From Corbicula japonica (lineage: Eukaryota; Mollusca; Bivalvia; Venerida; Cyrenidae): a stretch of DNA of 64,000 nt. Position numbers and translations under genes: made by a program. The notes beneath the pieces are model-generated. The model was given only the letters and a program-made list of their open reading frames with translations. It was not told where the DNA came from and did not search any database. Each line of letters begins with the position of its first letter. The stretch's first letter is position 1. The DNA is taken from assembly GCA_038501625.1 (NCBI GenBank), contig JAZAYU010000001.1:6589457-6653456 (forward strand), given 5' to 3'. This document shows positions 35,821 to 47,755 of the stretch, piece by piece.

Positions 35821-35936
35821 AGCAGTCAGATCATAAAACCCAGCACTTTTTACGAAAAAGAATTAGCAGGTCTGGACTCAGTTTTGGTATTAACCCAATA
35901 GAATGCAAACTAATAACTCACTCAAATATTCCTGTA

Positions 35937-36157
35937 AACATTTCCTCCATATATGGAGTGAGCAAACAGTGTAGATCCAAATCAGCTGGCACATCCATGC
36001 CATCAATATCTACACTGGTTCGCGTTTAGATTTATAAGGTTAATTCTGATCAAACAGTGAACAGTGTAGATCTGGATCAGATGGCATGGAATGCCTGCTG
36101 ATCCGAATCTACACTGGTCGCACGTGTTAAAATGTGTATAACTGGAGTAAAGGGATA
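35937..36157. mobile_element. family A MITE, moderately diverged
   Basis: ACATTTCCTCCATA ... GGAGTAAAGGGATAA. Arms GTGTAGATCCAAATCAG, CAATATCTACACTGG, GTGTAGATCTGGATCAG and CTGATCCGAATCTACACTGG. Confidence 0.85.
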
Positions 36158-36949
36158 ATTATGTGCAAACTGTTTCCTCTATAAATAAAGTTATTATTGT
36201 CAATATTAAAAGTTTAACAATTTGTTTTATAATGTGTACAAGTTTAATTCTCTTTTCAAAAAGAAAAACTTCCTTTCATGCTCTAGTCTGACAATATTTA
36301 TAGCTTAAATGCAAACAATTATGGAGGAGGTCCTTGTTAAGCTGGCTACACTGTGCAAACTATTGGGTTACTAATCCAAACTATTTGACCAAATGCTTTT
36401 TGCCAATTATTACCAAGTTTCAAATTCATGCGTGAAGACAAAACCTAACAGCTTTTTGATTAACTTTTCAACTTGCATGGGAAGGCGACTGTAAAAGGCC
36501 ATACTTAATCTTTTTTGTTTACCCTCTAATTAGGGCTGTGTTACCATAATCCAGAATCGATCTGGGTCTGTTTAACTGACAATTAATAGCTAAAACGTCC
36601 ATACAGTGACAGAAAAAGCATCATACTTGTGAAGTGCACTTCTAGACGGTGGGGTCGGTGGGCAGTATTTAACAATAAAGTGACAAATACACAATCATTA
36701 AGGGTCATTAAGCCAGTGCCATTTATTATTTACTTGTCAATTACTGCTAAAAACATAATCAATGACAACAGAGAGCACTTTATTAAAAATCAATTGCTAT
36801 TTTATGATTTAATAAATGCATTATTTTGCTGCTGGCATATCCAATGTTAGTTTAACTTCACATGCCAATAATTAAAAATAACTGATCTATCATATCTGCT
36901 ACTGCCAAAGTTCTATGCTTCAAAATCAAGTAAAAACAACAATCACAGT

Positions 36950-36964
36950 GTGATGATGATGATG

Positions 36965-37001
<37 letters not shown>

Positions 37002-37030
37002 CCACCATCATTATCATCATCACTGATAAG

Positions 37031-37104
<74 letters not shown>

Positions 37105-37190
37105 GGTTGATGAAGAAGAAGAGGAAGAAGAAGAAGATGACGAAAATGACGATGATAATTATGATGACTATGATGATGATGATAAATAAA
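36950..37190. repeat. compound triplet microsatellite with strand switches
   Basis: GATGATGATGATC flips into ATCATC runs, then (ATT)n, then GAAGAAGAAGAGG and GATGATGAT. The open frames (poly-Ile, poly-Leu, poly-Asp/Glu) are repeat by-products. Confidence 0.97.
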
Positions 37191-38760
37191 CATTATATTG
37201 TATTGCCTACATTAAAAATTGAGCACAATTTTCAAGATTACCTGAACCATCAAGATTTTCAGACAGCAATAAATGTATAAATGATATTTCCACAATCACT
37301 GTTTTTAAGTGCAGTCAAAGGTCTGTGAAGGACTGTAATGGGTATTTATTGTCATATCTAATTGGGATAACTAGCACCTGTCAACTCCTAATCATTCCCT
37401 ATTTATTCGGGCCACCCTTAATTGTGTAGCATTCCACAGGTATCTATGACCGATGTAAAAACCACATTGTTTGTAAAATGTTGGACATTGCCACCTTCAA
37501 ACATGAACTTCATGTTAATACTTTATATTTCACTTACAAACATCTAAAAATGATATTGCATATTTAAGTGTTAAAGTTTTGTATTTCAGCCTATAGAATC
37601 TGTCGGCAAGGAACCTAATTTTTAAAATAACAGAAAAAACAGATTGAGTAAGAGCTTGGGTTTCTGAGTTTTAACTCAAACAAGATTATACTGGCATCTA
37701 TGCTCTAACCATTTTGAATATTTCATTAGCTTTCAATAAAGACCATTAATTTGGGTAGTTTCTTAATTTAATTCATTTACATAATAAAAGTTATGATTTC
37801 GTTAAACTTGGGCATTGTCATATTAAAATGACTTCATTATTTATACCAGTAGCTTTTTCCGCAAGAAATTCAATAAAAGTCAATTATAGAATGATAATGA
37901 TAACAGATTTAAAGTTTAATCAGTTGGAACCTTATTTTTCACTTTAAAGTGTTTGAAGACATTGTTCTACTGCTTTTTGTAAAACAGTTGAGACTTTGTA
38001 AATGCCATCTGATTAAAAGTAAGATCTTAAGCCCTGATCTGATAAGCCAAATAAAGAACAGGTATACCATTGTTTAATTATCTAATTACTTGATCTTTCT
38101 TTAGTTTTTTTGTAAACATTAACTTTTTTATAAACAAATTTGTTTGTTGATTTGGCCATAAAACAGAACAAAAAATGTTTTCTGTAAATTCTGAAAAACA
38201 CTTTTATTCTAAACATTAATATTACTTCAGTAATTTCTTCTTTGTGACATTTCTGATCTATGAACAAATAAACAATGAAAATAATTCATTTTTTCGGAAA
38301 GCCTTCATTTATGAGGAAAGTGTTGATACTTTTCTCATGAGAATTTGCAGTAATTTTCATAACATGCAAATCTTAAAAATCCAATTATATGCTAGTCACT
38401 CAGTTCTTAAATGAAGTGAAAAGTTTATCTTGTAAACTATCACAGAAACAGTTCAGCTTATTTTAAATTCATGTCTTTCTACAATGTAGCAAAGCAGTAA
38501 TGCATGTACAGTAATGTTAGAATAAAAAACAACATACACAATCAGATTGGTTGGTATTCATGATTATTTAAAATTTTACAAAATGTATATTAATAACAAA
38601 CAAATATATTATTTTACACATGACAATATAATACATGTTTGTACTTCTGAATCTTAGGAAATCCATAACAAAATGTGTGTGCAATTGCCAGTCTCACTCG
38701 ACTAAATGTGCTCAATGCATTTTTGTTCCCTTCAGGTAGTTTAAAATTCTTTTATCCTAT

Positions 38761-38815
38761 ATAATAATTCTGGGTAGGGCAAGTGCTAATATACAAATTT
38801 TAAGGATGGCCTTAA
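38761..38815. repeat. dispersed direct repeat, copy 1
   Basis: AATAATTCTGGGTAGGGCAA ... AATTTTAAGGATGGCCTT recurs about 970 bases downstream at 39732-39785 with a few differences. It is either an unknown element or a local duplication. Confidence 0.7.
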
Positions 38816-39731
38816 GGCAGTGGTTAAAATTTTTTCAAGACAAGACAAAATATTTATGTGAAAAAACACTTCACTGTTTACCTTTTTTAAATAAATATTT
38901 ATTTTGACCATGAATAATTTGGTATTTTTCAATTTGTGCACTTGTATGCAAAATCTGTAAACAATAAAGTTGGCAATATACTATGAGAAAGTTGAAACAA
39001 AGTGCAGTTTTACAGCAAGAACAATTCATCTTGTGATAAATGCAATTTTGTGGGAATGTTTTAATTATTTAGTTGTTACTACAATGCAAAAAGTATTATT
39101 TTAGAAAATCTTTTAAAAGTCTTTGAAATCTTTTAACAGATAATGTCCATGGTTTATGGTCAGTCACCATATAAATTGGATTAATTGCATAAATGGCTTG
39201 CCATATAATGGCACAAGTCTTTGACTATCTTTGATCAAACAAATGATGTGTTTCCACTTTACATGTCAATTATTTAAGTGAAATAATTCACATCAGTTAA
39301 TCAATTTATGAAAATTTTTACCCTTGAATAAATAATAGAAAACAATACATCTTATATCAAATGTCTTAATAAAAAAGATTTAAGGATTTTTTAAATGTTA
39401 ATATATAAAAGCAGTATAAATTCAATATTATAAGAATTATTATTCAATTTTTATAATTAAGTTCTGTCACTACTGATTACCTGTCAGGCGAGGTATTTTC
39501 ACAGTTCATACCCAGACAGGTTTGTACTCATTATTAAACATGCCAACTTTTGTAGTCTCTAAAGGATTATTATCCTAAAAGCCAATTTTGGGAAGTATAA
39601 AACTCTTTCAAAATGTGGCCATCCTTTAAAAATGTTTATTTGCTGTTTCCAGACTTACTCATCAATATTAGCCAGATTCAGTTTTTTTATGAGCATATCC
39701 ACAAACATGTTCACAACATACCTACCCACCC

Positions 39732-39785
39732 CAATAATTCTGGGTAGGGCAACTGCAAACAAACAATTTTTAAGGTTGGCCTTTA
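39732..39785. repeat. dispersed direct repeat, copy 2
   Basis: AATAATTCTGGGTAGGGCAA ... AATTTTTAAGGTTGGCCTTT, the partner of 38761-38815. Confidence 0.7.
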
Positions 39786-39956
39786 CTTGTTCCTACATCT
39801 GGTTAACATTATGATGTCATTTTCAGAAATGTTATTATTCTTTAACCCTTATGGTGGATACAACTTAAAAAAACCTGATTGTGTGACCAATGCAAATTCA
39901 AAATGTTCATGAGTAAATTAACACTGAAAATTCAGTGACCAGCATGAAACACTAAC

Positions 39957-42683
39957 CTCTACTCCACTATCAGCAAACACAGAATTGTTTGAGAAGCTCA
40001 GCTCATGATCTCTCAGCCCGTCAAGGTCATCTTCAAATGAAAAGCTCACTTCTTTCTTCCTTTTCACGGAGTCAATTCTATCATATGGCCTTGACATTAT
40101 TGTCCCATTAGCGGTATGGTCTCTGATCTCTGTCATGTTATTTGGAAGCTTATTTACTTGTACATTCTGCCGTTTCATCCTATCTCGATCAAACTTTCGA
40201 ATTACACATATCACCACAATGATGGCGATAGATAGGATAAATGTCAGAAGAATTACAACAACAACAATAACAATGTTTGTATTGGGACCAGAGCTGACTG
40301 GACTGGATTCAGTCGTTGTTTCATTACTATATTTGATTATCACATTAAGCTGTCCTCTCTCTGATCTTTGAGGTATTCCCCCATCATGCACTGCAATAAC
40401 CAATGTATATGTCTCTTCTTTGTTCACTGGTACTTCATGTACTTGAGCCATTGAAAGAACACCACTATTGAGATTCAACAAGAACAGTCTATCTTTATTA
40501 CCGTCTTCTATTACATAAGATAGTTTACCATTATCACCTTCATCTTCGTCGAAAGCTTCAATCTGTGTGACAAAGCTTCCAGCAGGTTTTAAATGATCAA
40601 CAGTAACAGTGTTATTGTCAGGTCTAGGAAAAGTTATCCTTGGTGACATATCATTTACATCAGTTACTTTTACAACAACATTAGCACTACTGGTTAGTTT
40701 TGGTACTCCTTTATCTATTGCAATCACTGTAAACTCATAAGTGTTTTTTACCTCTCTATCTAATTCTCGTTTTGTTACAATAACGCCTTCAGGGAACAAT
40801 TCAAATGGAAGCTTAGTTTCTTTAGTATCTGATATAAAGTAGGTAACCACACCATTTTCATTCAAGTCTGGATCATATGCTGTCAGTCTGTCAACTGATG
40901 TACCTGTCATTTGATTTTCTTTCACAGAGAAATAGAAAGTAGAGTTCCTGAATATTGGTGCATTATCATTTTGATCTTTGATCTGAATGCTCACAGTTGC
41001 GTTACCAGTAAGAGGGGGTTTACCGAAGTCTCTTGCAAAGACCTTAAATGTCCAGCTTGACTTATTTTCTCTATCAAAACTTTGCAGTGCTCGAATAACT
41101 CCAGTACTAGCATCAATGGTGAAATACTCTCTTACCACACTGTCTAGATAATATTCCAATTTAGCATTATTGTCAGCATCTGCATCTATGGCTCTAACAC
41201 TTACAACCACATCACCTTTGTCATTGTTTTCATAAAGTTCCTCAACGTAGGTGCTCTTTGTAAACACTGGTGGATTATCATTTTCATCAGTCACTCTTAC
41301 AAGAAAACTATCAGAAGAACTAAGAATAGGTGAACCATTGTCTAAACAAGTCACAACGACTGTATGTAAATCTTGTCTTTCCCTGTCCAATGGTTTAGCA
41401 ACTACAACTTTGAATCCTTTGTTTGGTAAAGCAGTCAGATCAAAAGCTGGATCACCCACATGACAAGTCACTTCTCCATTTGGACCAGTGTCTTTATCCT
41501 GAACTTCGACATGAGCTACAAATGTACCCATAGTCGAGAGTTCTGAAACATTAACAACTCGTCCATTTCCAGGTGGCAACAAATTGATTTTCACTACTGG
41601 AGGATTGTTTCCAGTATCTTCAATATTAACAGTCACAACTGCCTGGTTAGTTGAAAGCAGTGATGGCTTTCCCTGGTCAACAGCTTCTACAATAATTTTA
41701 TAAGTTTTGCCAGGTTCATAAACTAGCTCACCGATCACACTAAGAACACCTGTATGTTCATTTATGTAAAACAAGTTTTGGATTTCTTGGAGATCTGATT
41801 GATGAGGACTAAATCGATATAAAATCCTGCTGTTTTCATTGATATCTAAATCAGTAGCACTTATTTGAACAATACCAGTTCCATCAGGTGTGTCTTCCTT
41901 TACTGTAATATTGTAAGATGTTTGTGAAAAGAACGGGGCATTGTCATTATCATCAGTTATTGTGATATTCAAAGTCATGGAACCAGACCGCTGTGGACGT
42001 CCGCCATCTTTGGCAATAACTGTACATGTATAGGAGTCTTTTGTTTCTCTATCCAATTTACCAATGACGACTAGTTTAACACTAAGACTTCCATCAAGTT
42101 TTCTTTCAACATCTAAGGCGAAAAGGTTTCTATTGCCAATTAATTCATAATACTGGATGGAATTATTTGCCCCTGTATCATTGTCATTTGCACTTTCAAT
42201 CTGATATGTTGATCCATTTATAGAACTTTCGGAGATTGCGATGTTTTGAGTATCTTTAGGAAATGTTGGTGCATTGTCATTTATGTCATTTATTATTACT
42301 TTTACCGAAATGATTTCAAACAAAGCACTGTCTTTTCTCTTTGAAGTAGCGGCTATGTCAAATGACAACTCACATGGACCTGTAACTTTACACTGAGGAA
42401 TGGACTCTCGGTCTATTACTACAGTCGTAAACAATGATCCAGTTTCATCATGGATACTTAACATGGAATTGATCATGGTCTGCTCCAGAAATCGAAATAG
42501 TAAATGGTCCCTGTCCTCGATTGGTATATGTTGCAGAAATCCTGGTGCATCTGATACATTTCCTATGAAAGTCCATTTATCCATTTCTTCGTCTTTTGTA
42601 AATGTTATACGATATTCTTGTGCTTGTATGAAACTGGGAACAAACCAAATTAGGGCAAAAAGTGAAAATATGAATGTAGCCAT
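39957..42683 (-). CDS. protocadherin, coding exon 1 (signal peptide, seven cadherin repeats, membrane helix, start of tail)
   Basis: This exon gives 909 codons of a 1102-residue type I membrane protein for calcium-dependent cell adhesion. Residues 1-21 are a signal peptide. Seven cadherin repeats follow, with linkers DINDNAP (133), DDNDNAP (244), DTGNNPP (356), DENDNPP (466), DQNDNAP (570) and DVNDMSP (675). Calcium-type LDRE/FDRE motifs lie near 210, 432, 536 and 641. The first repeat has a Cys98-x5-Cys104 loop, a known protocadherin feature. A helix at about 803-828 is followed by basic RKFDRDRMKR. The exon ends at GAG|GTTAGT (donor 39956-39951), phase 0. Reading on would add only 12 residues before a stop. 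The whole ectodomain in one exon with a split tail is classic protocadherin layout. Orthology to a named gene is not claimed. Confidence 0.97.
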
Positions 42684-42776
42684 TATTGTATTGAAGGAAG
42701 AATCCTCACAAATGTCCCTTGGAATAAAAGTTCATCTCAATGTGCTTGTCTCTTAGATTACTGTAAAGGTCACCAT
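42684..42776 (-). promoter_or_regulatory. 5' UTR segment with two upstream ORFs, preceded by a splice acceptor
   Basis: On the - strand a T-rich tract ends in CCATTTTCAG (acceptor AG at 42778-42777), so the coding exon probably extends to 42776 and is spliced from a non-coding 5' exon further right or outside the window. The 93-base leader holds ATGGTGACC...TAA (7 codons) and ATGAACTTT...TGA (9 codons), both closed before the main ATG. These could lower translation of the protocadherin. The main start is chosen because it is followed at once by the signal peptide. Confidence 0.6.
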
Positions 42777-44594
42777 CTGAAAATGGAAAAAAAAAATGAA
42801 TATACAATGCTGTCTTTTAACTTAATACACTCTCTAGGACTTTAAAATAGTATATTTTACATCTAATAACATAAACAAACTATTGTAATCCATTACAATT
42901 ATTTTCTGAATTATTTCCAATCCAAAAGAAAGCTTGATAAACGTGTGCATGCAACAAACTCATCAGTCTTGCTTCTTAGATACACGCAAAACCTATCATG
43001 ATTTCATTTGGACAAAATATCTTCTCGAAATTCTTGTTGACAATTTGAGAATAAATTCCCTAAGTTACTTCTTCCCTACGAAAATCAAATCTTCTCAATA
43101 TCATACTTTATAAGGCTCCAAGAAAAAAACACAATTTAGAAGATGAAGGAAGGCATTTATAACTAATTTGTCAACATTAGGGTTTCCGATAAATGTTTCC
43201 CCTAAAGCAAACTAACAATTATATTGTGCCATTTTTTTGCTCACAGCTGTTAAAACAGACTCTATCATGAAAATACATTATCTGATCAAATAGAAAAAAC
43301 AACATTTTTTTCAGACAAATTTATCATTTAAAATTCTAGAAATCATTGGAAATGTATGTTTACAGTCCCTACTGACCAATTAATCATTTAAAATTTTATC
43401 TCAAGTTCAAAGGAATCATTAGAAATTTATGTTTACTTTACTAAAAGAGAAAAATCTTCAGTATAAGCTCTCAATGATGAAAATTATTGCATTAATTTCC
43501 ATTAGCTTTGAGCATAAATCCAATTCAATCAAATAGTTAAATTTCTGTTATGTCTGGAAGAAACACTCAAAGAAAAGAGAAACACAACTTTGCAATGTTG
43601 AAAGTATTAGTTTGGTCCTTACGGTGATACATGTTTCATAAAAACGATATACAAATCAGACAAGATATACCTTTTTATGTTAAACATCACCATTCCTCCA
43701 AAAGTTTATGAAACATCCCAACCTCTTACTAATCATATTTCTTCTCAAAAAATTAAATTTTGTCACTCCTCTATTCTTTTAGTATTAAATGCTCCTTCAG
43801 CACCCAACCACTACCATTCAATGACCATTTATTGACCACTGCAGATCATATAATCACAAAATCTGCACACATATCACAAGTACCTGCAATGTCCCAATTA
43901 ACTTGTCACATTATGCAAGTAATGCAGTCTAGTCTGACTTTCAAATAGCACCTATATGTTAACAACAAGATTTTGGTGCAGATATAAACCACCTGTTTAT
44001 AACATTACTGAATCAGATGAACATTCATTTTAATATTGTCCTTAAAATATTTTCCTGAAGACCACACACAATTGGTGAGTAACACTCCACAAGTACCAGC
44101 AGAACCCTCCATCAAGAATGTAGATGTGCATTACATGTTACAAAAGATAACACCTATTTGGTATCCAAAAGCCAAACAACGACTGTGAAATTTCACAGCT
44201 CGTAAACTGCTCTAAAAACCCTTGCATCCAACAATGTGACAAAAGACTATTAGTGCAGTAAATATTTACAAGAGCATAAATACCCTTGTATCAAAACCCT
44301 AGAAAAACAAACATGATTGACAAATAAACCAATACCTATCCAAAAGTTCTACACTTAGATCATATAATGTCCAATCCAGTGATTGTTATTCTACAAAGCA
44401 AACATTGTTTTTGGTCTTTGGTTAATATCCTCTGCTCTTCACAAGGAAAGTGCCTATTGTTCTTTTTATCTTTTGAACACTTTAGGATAATCTTCAGGCC
44501 TTAAACAAATACAAGCTTTTATAGGACTTTCCACTCCGCATTCTTTAGAATTATGAAAATCCTCTGTCAAATCAATATGCAGTGTTCTGGACCC

Positions 44595-44731
44595 AAGATC
44601 ATAAAACTGAGATAAGAGACCAGTCTCTAATCTCAAACATCTAAATAAGCTGAAATGGACACTAGTCTTCATTTCAGTCAATCAGATGCTTGAGATCTGA
44701 GACTGGTCTCCAGTTTTACTTTTATGACCTT
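44595..44731. mobile_element. family B palindrome, copy B2 (diverged)
   Basis: AAGATCATAAAACTGAG ... CTTTTATGACCTT. Arms carry many independent mismatches (CTAAATAAGCTG, GGACACTAGTCTTC at the centre). A further half-like fragment (AGCCAATCAGATAC) follows at about 44797. Confidence 0.8.
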
Positions 44732-45544
44732 GGGCCCTGTCCCCAAGACCTTGAGCCCTGTGCCCAATAGGCTGAGACTGAGACTCAATTTAAGCCAATC
44801 AGATACTAGTAGACAAAGGTATCCCGTGCACTGAATTCTTTATACTTGTTTCAATTATTCAAACTAACTCAAACAGATCTTTTTGTTTCTAAAATACCAT
44901 ATATAGCAATTAGTTGATGTTGCATAAATAAGAAATTCCCATTTGCCAACTCACAATAAATAAAACAGACCTAGAGGCAATCTCTAATACTGAAAACAGA
45001 ACAGTTTTGAAATTGTATTTGGCACACATGCAGCATTTCATTATCTGAAATACACAAGAAAATGAGAGAAAATTCAGTAAAAATGCAAATTTTGCTGTAG
45101 TTAAAATTCAATTTAATTTACCAGTACATCAACATTTCTTAAGCAAGAAAAAAATATTTATATTCACAAGAGTGGACAACGGACTGCCAGTCAAACAACA
45201 ATAGGAAGTTATTATTTTTTCTATGAACACTATGTGACAAAAACAACAGCCAAACTAGCTTTTCATGTCAAATTAGTTGCAGGAGTGGTCATTATTTTCT
45301 GCACATTTTCTTCCTAATAGTGCAGACCATAATAGATTTCACATCCAGGATAAATGACCATGAGAATTGGCTTTGACTCTTTAATAACAGTACTTAACAA
45401 TTGCTTAGACTCCTCCAAAATCAATATCTTTCCTTTTGAGATACTTTCATGAACAAAAAAGAAGGAATTTCAAGAAATCTGCAAAACAATATACATGTAC
45501 AGTACACAAGATTATTGCATCAATCAAGACAAAATTGACTTAAT

Positions 45545-45650
45545 GGAATGCTCTAATTACTGTATGGGATGTGGCTGATATCCCATGTGTGACTGCAGAG
45601 TATATCCTGCACAGATGATCAGGATCTACACTGAACACTTCTAGATGTTT
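45545..45650. mobile_element. family A fragment
   Basis: GCAGAGTATATCCTGCACAG and GATGATCAGGATCTACACTG with a preceding GGGATGTGGCTGATATCCC hairpin. Partial copy abutting the 25-bp minisatellite. Confidence 0.5.
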
Positions 45651-45832
45651 TAAACTACCATATTTGGTACCAACAAACACGATCAAATTTGGTGTCCAAC
45701 AACACCACCAAATGTCGTTACAAATAACACCACCAAATTTGGTAAACAACAACACCATCAAATTCGGTAAGTAAAAACACAGCAGATTTTAGTTACTGAC
45801 AACACCACCAAATTTGGTTACCAACACTCCCA
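45650..45832. repeat. 25-bp minisatellite, about seven units
   Basis: The motif AAATTTGGT recurs at 45660, 45685, 45710, 45735, 45760, 45785 and 45810, exactly 25 bases apart. Each is followed by a variable base and ACCAACAACACCACC-like sequence. Units are diverged (AAATGTCGT, AAATTCGGT, AGATTTTAGT) but spacing has not slipped. Confidence 0.9.
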
Positions 45833-47390
45833 CTGTATGTTGACAGTCTGACAGCAGAAGAATCATAGAACAATACCAATTATGCAAACTTTGTCAGAAA
45901 CCATCAAGCACTTGTCACTCAGAGGCAACAGAATAGAGCATGAAATAATTACCAGACAAATTGTCCAAAGATGTCCATCAAACATAAAGCAATGGGACAG
46001 TATTGATTCGATAATAGCAACAATATCCTGCGGATTTCCTTCACTAATTCCGACATTAATATCAACAATCTATTTTCCGGTTTTCTCTTTGTCGGAAATA
46101 TTAAAAGCCTTGCAGGACACATTGTCTGAAAAGTACATTCTTAAAATTTCATACAAAGAGGATGTGAATGACTGAAATTTCATGTTCCATTTAAAAACTA
46201 GGGTCCCTAATCCTGTCCTGATCCCAGAAGTTGTTGAAAAAATTTCTTACAACTAGATGAACCTCAGACTTGACAAAATTGGCCAGATTAATCCCTGCCC
46301 AACAAAAACTGTAAACTACCGCAGTACCATATGATTTTGCAGGGACAAGCATTACCCTTTCTTGCAATCATAACAGGCCTTTAATCACATACTAGGTGAC
46401 CAATCTCTCTGGATTAAGATCTCTCTGCACATCCAAATTATGAAATGCTTGTTAAATGGTTAAGGTACTTCTTTTGATAAGGCTACTGTCATTTCATTGG
46501 CCAAGCACCAGTGATGTCATACCCTCTTTTACTGATTATTATTGCCCAATTTTTCTGACATGACTGGGCCGTACTGATATGTCCGATTAAAAAATAATGC
46601 AATCCTAAATTTTAGGGATGTTTTTTAATAATTTGTACAAAACGTAATTGTTTAATTACTATAAAAACAAAAAAACAACAAAACCCTTGAATTGTCCATC
46701 AGACTATGCTCACCTATGTTAGAAATAAATCAGGTACAACCGATACCTGGCCCATTCAGATTATTAAAATCAAGCAAGAGTTTTGGTCCATTCAATTTTT
46801 TGAATTAAGTTGTATGTAACAACTAATGGCAGGTACACCTGAAATTTTCCTCTTTAATGGATAATGGCTGCATTAACTCTTGTACATAAATAACAGATTC
46901 AATGTCCAGTGAAATTTATACAAGTCACCCTTCCGTCATTCAGTACCAAGTTGTTGATATTGGGAGGTAATGCAAACACTGCAAGTCATTACCAGAATAA
47001 CATCAATTTCTTTTGAACAATATTGTAACAGAAATTGACAGTCATTCAAATATCATAGTTATAACCCATGTTTAAACATACTTGCATGGCCATGCTCTGC
47101 ACAAATACTTTAAAGTGCAAACAGAATTTTTTGCTGCAAACAAATTTATACTTCTGTTCTGAATTTAAATTAATGTGTCAAAAAAGAATTGAAAAAATAA
47201 ATTGTATTTACAAAGTTATGACAGGTTTTGACACTCGAAGATCTGTATTTTTATTTTTTATAGACAGCTATTGATCTCTCTTCAACTTTCAATAAATTTA
47301 CATTGTATTTATTAAATGAGAAGTTCACAATAACAAAGTGTGTAATTCATTTACTTGTAGTTTTATTTGTACTGATGTCATTGTATCATA

Positions 47391-47755
47391 TAACCCTTTC
47401 CTCCATGAAATAGGGCTTATATCCCATGTGTGACAAGTGAAGATCCAGTGCCCAAGGTTATAAAACTGAGCATGGAAACCAGTCTCAAATCTCAAGCATC
47501 TGATTGGCTGAAATGGCGACCAGTCGCCATTTCAACCAATCAGATGCTTGAGATTTGAGACTGGTTTCCAAACTCAGCTTTATAACCTTCAGCCCTGATC
47601 AGCCTGATCATGATCTACTATGCTTTTCTGGTTTTGATTATCTAATGAATCTCAAAATAAACAGTGTAGATCCAATTTAGAGTGCACAAATGTGTACGCT
47701 GATCTGGATCTATACATGTAGCCCATACCCATGAAAAAAAAGTGAGAAAAGGGAT
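47391..47755. mobile_element. composite repeat: family A interrupted by a family B palindrome (copy B3)
   Basis: Family A opens with ATAACCCTTTCCTCC and runs to GTGAAGATCCA. The family B palindrome then occupies about 47449-47595 (core 47454-47589). Family A resumes with GATCAGCCTGATCATGATCT and continues through AGTGTAGATCCAATTTAG and CTGATCTGGATCTATAC to GAGAAAAGGGATG. Confidence 0.88.

Larger units (their letters stand above)
31730..39956 (-). other. protocadherin intron 1
   Basis: A phase 0 intron of 8.2 kb between ectodomain and tail exons. It contains family A copies at 31998-32231, 33499-33730, 34089-34319, 34791-34997 and 35937-36157. It also has a family B palindrome at 33852-33987, microsatellites near 35731-35820 and 36950-37190, and a dispersed repeat pair (38761-38815, 39732-39785). 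A decayed A terminus (TTAACCCTTATGG) lies near 39842. An additional small exon cannot be excluded but none is needed for a continuous frame. Confidence 0.75.

Noticed and set aside
36950..37189. 79-codon frame (poly-Ile, poly-Leu, poly-Glu)
   Set aside because: Pure triplet microsatellite inside an intron of the opposite-strand gene.
40135..42756. Plus-strand frames at 40135-40371, 41251-41463 and 42400-42756
   Set aside because: Antisense shadows of the protocadherin ectodomain exon.
45882..46175. 97-codon + strand frame following the 25-bp minisatellite
   Set aside because: Composition is not convincing, there is no upstream promoter or splice evidence, and no domain.
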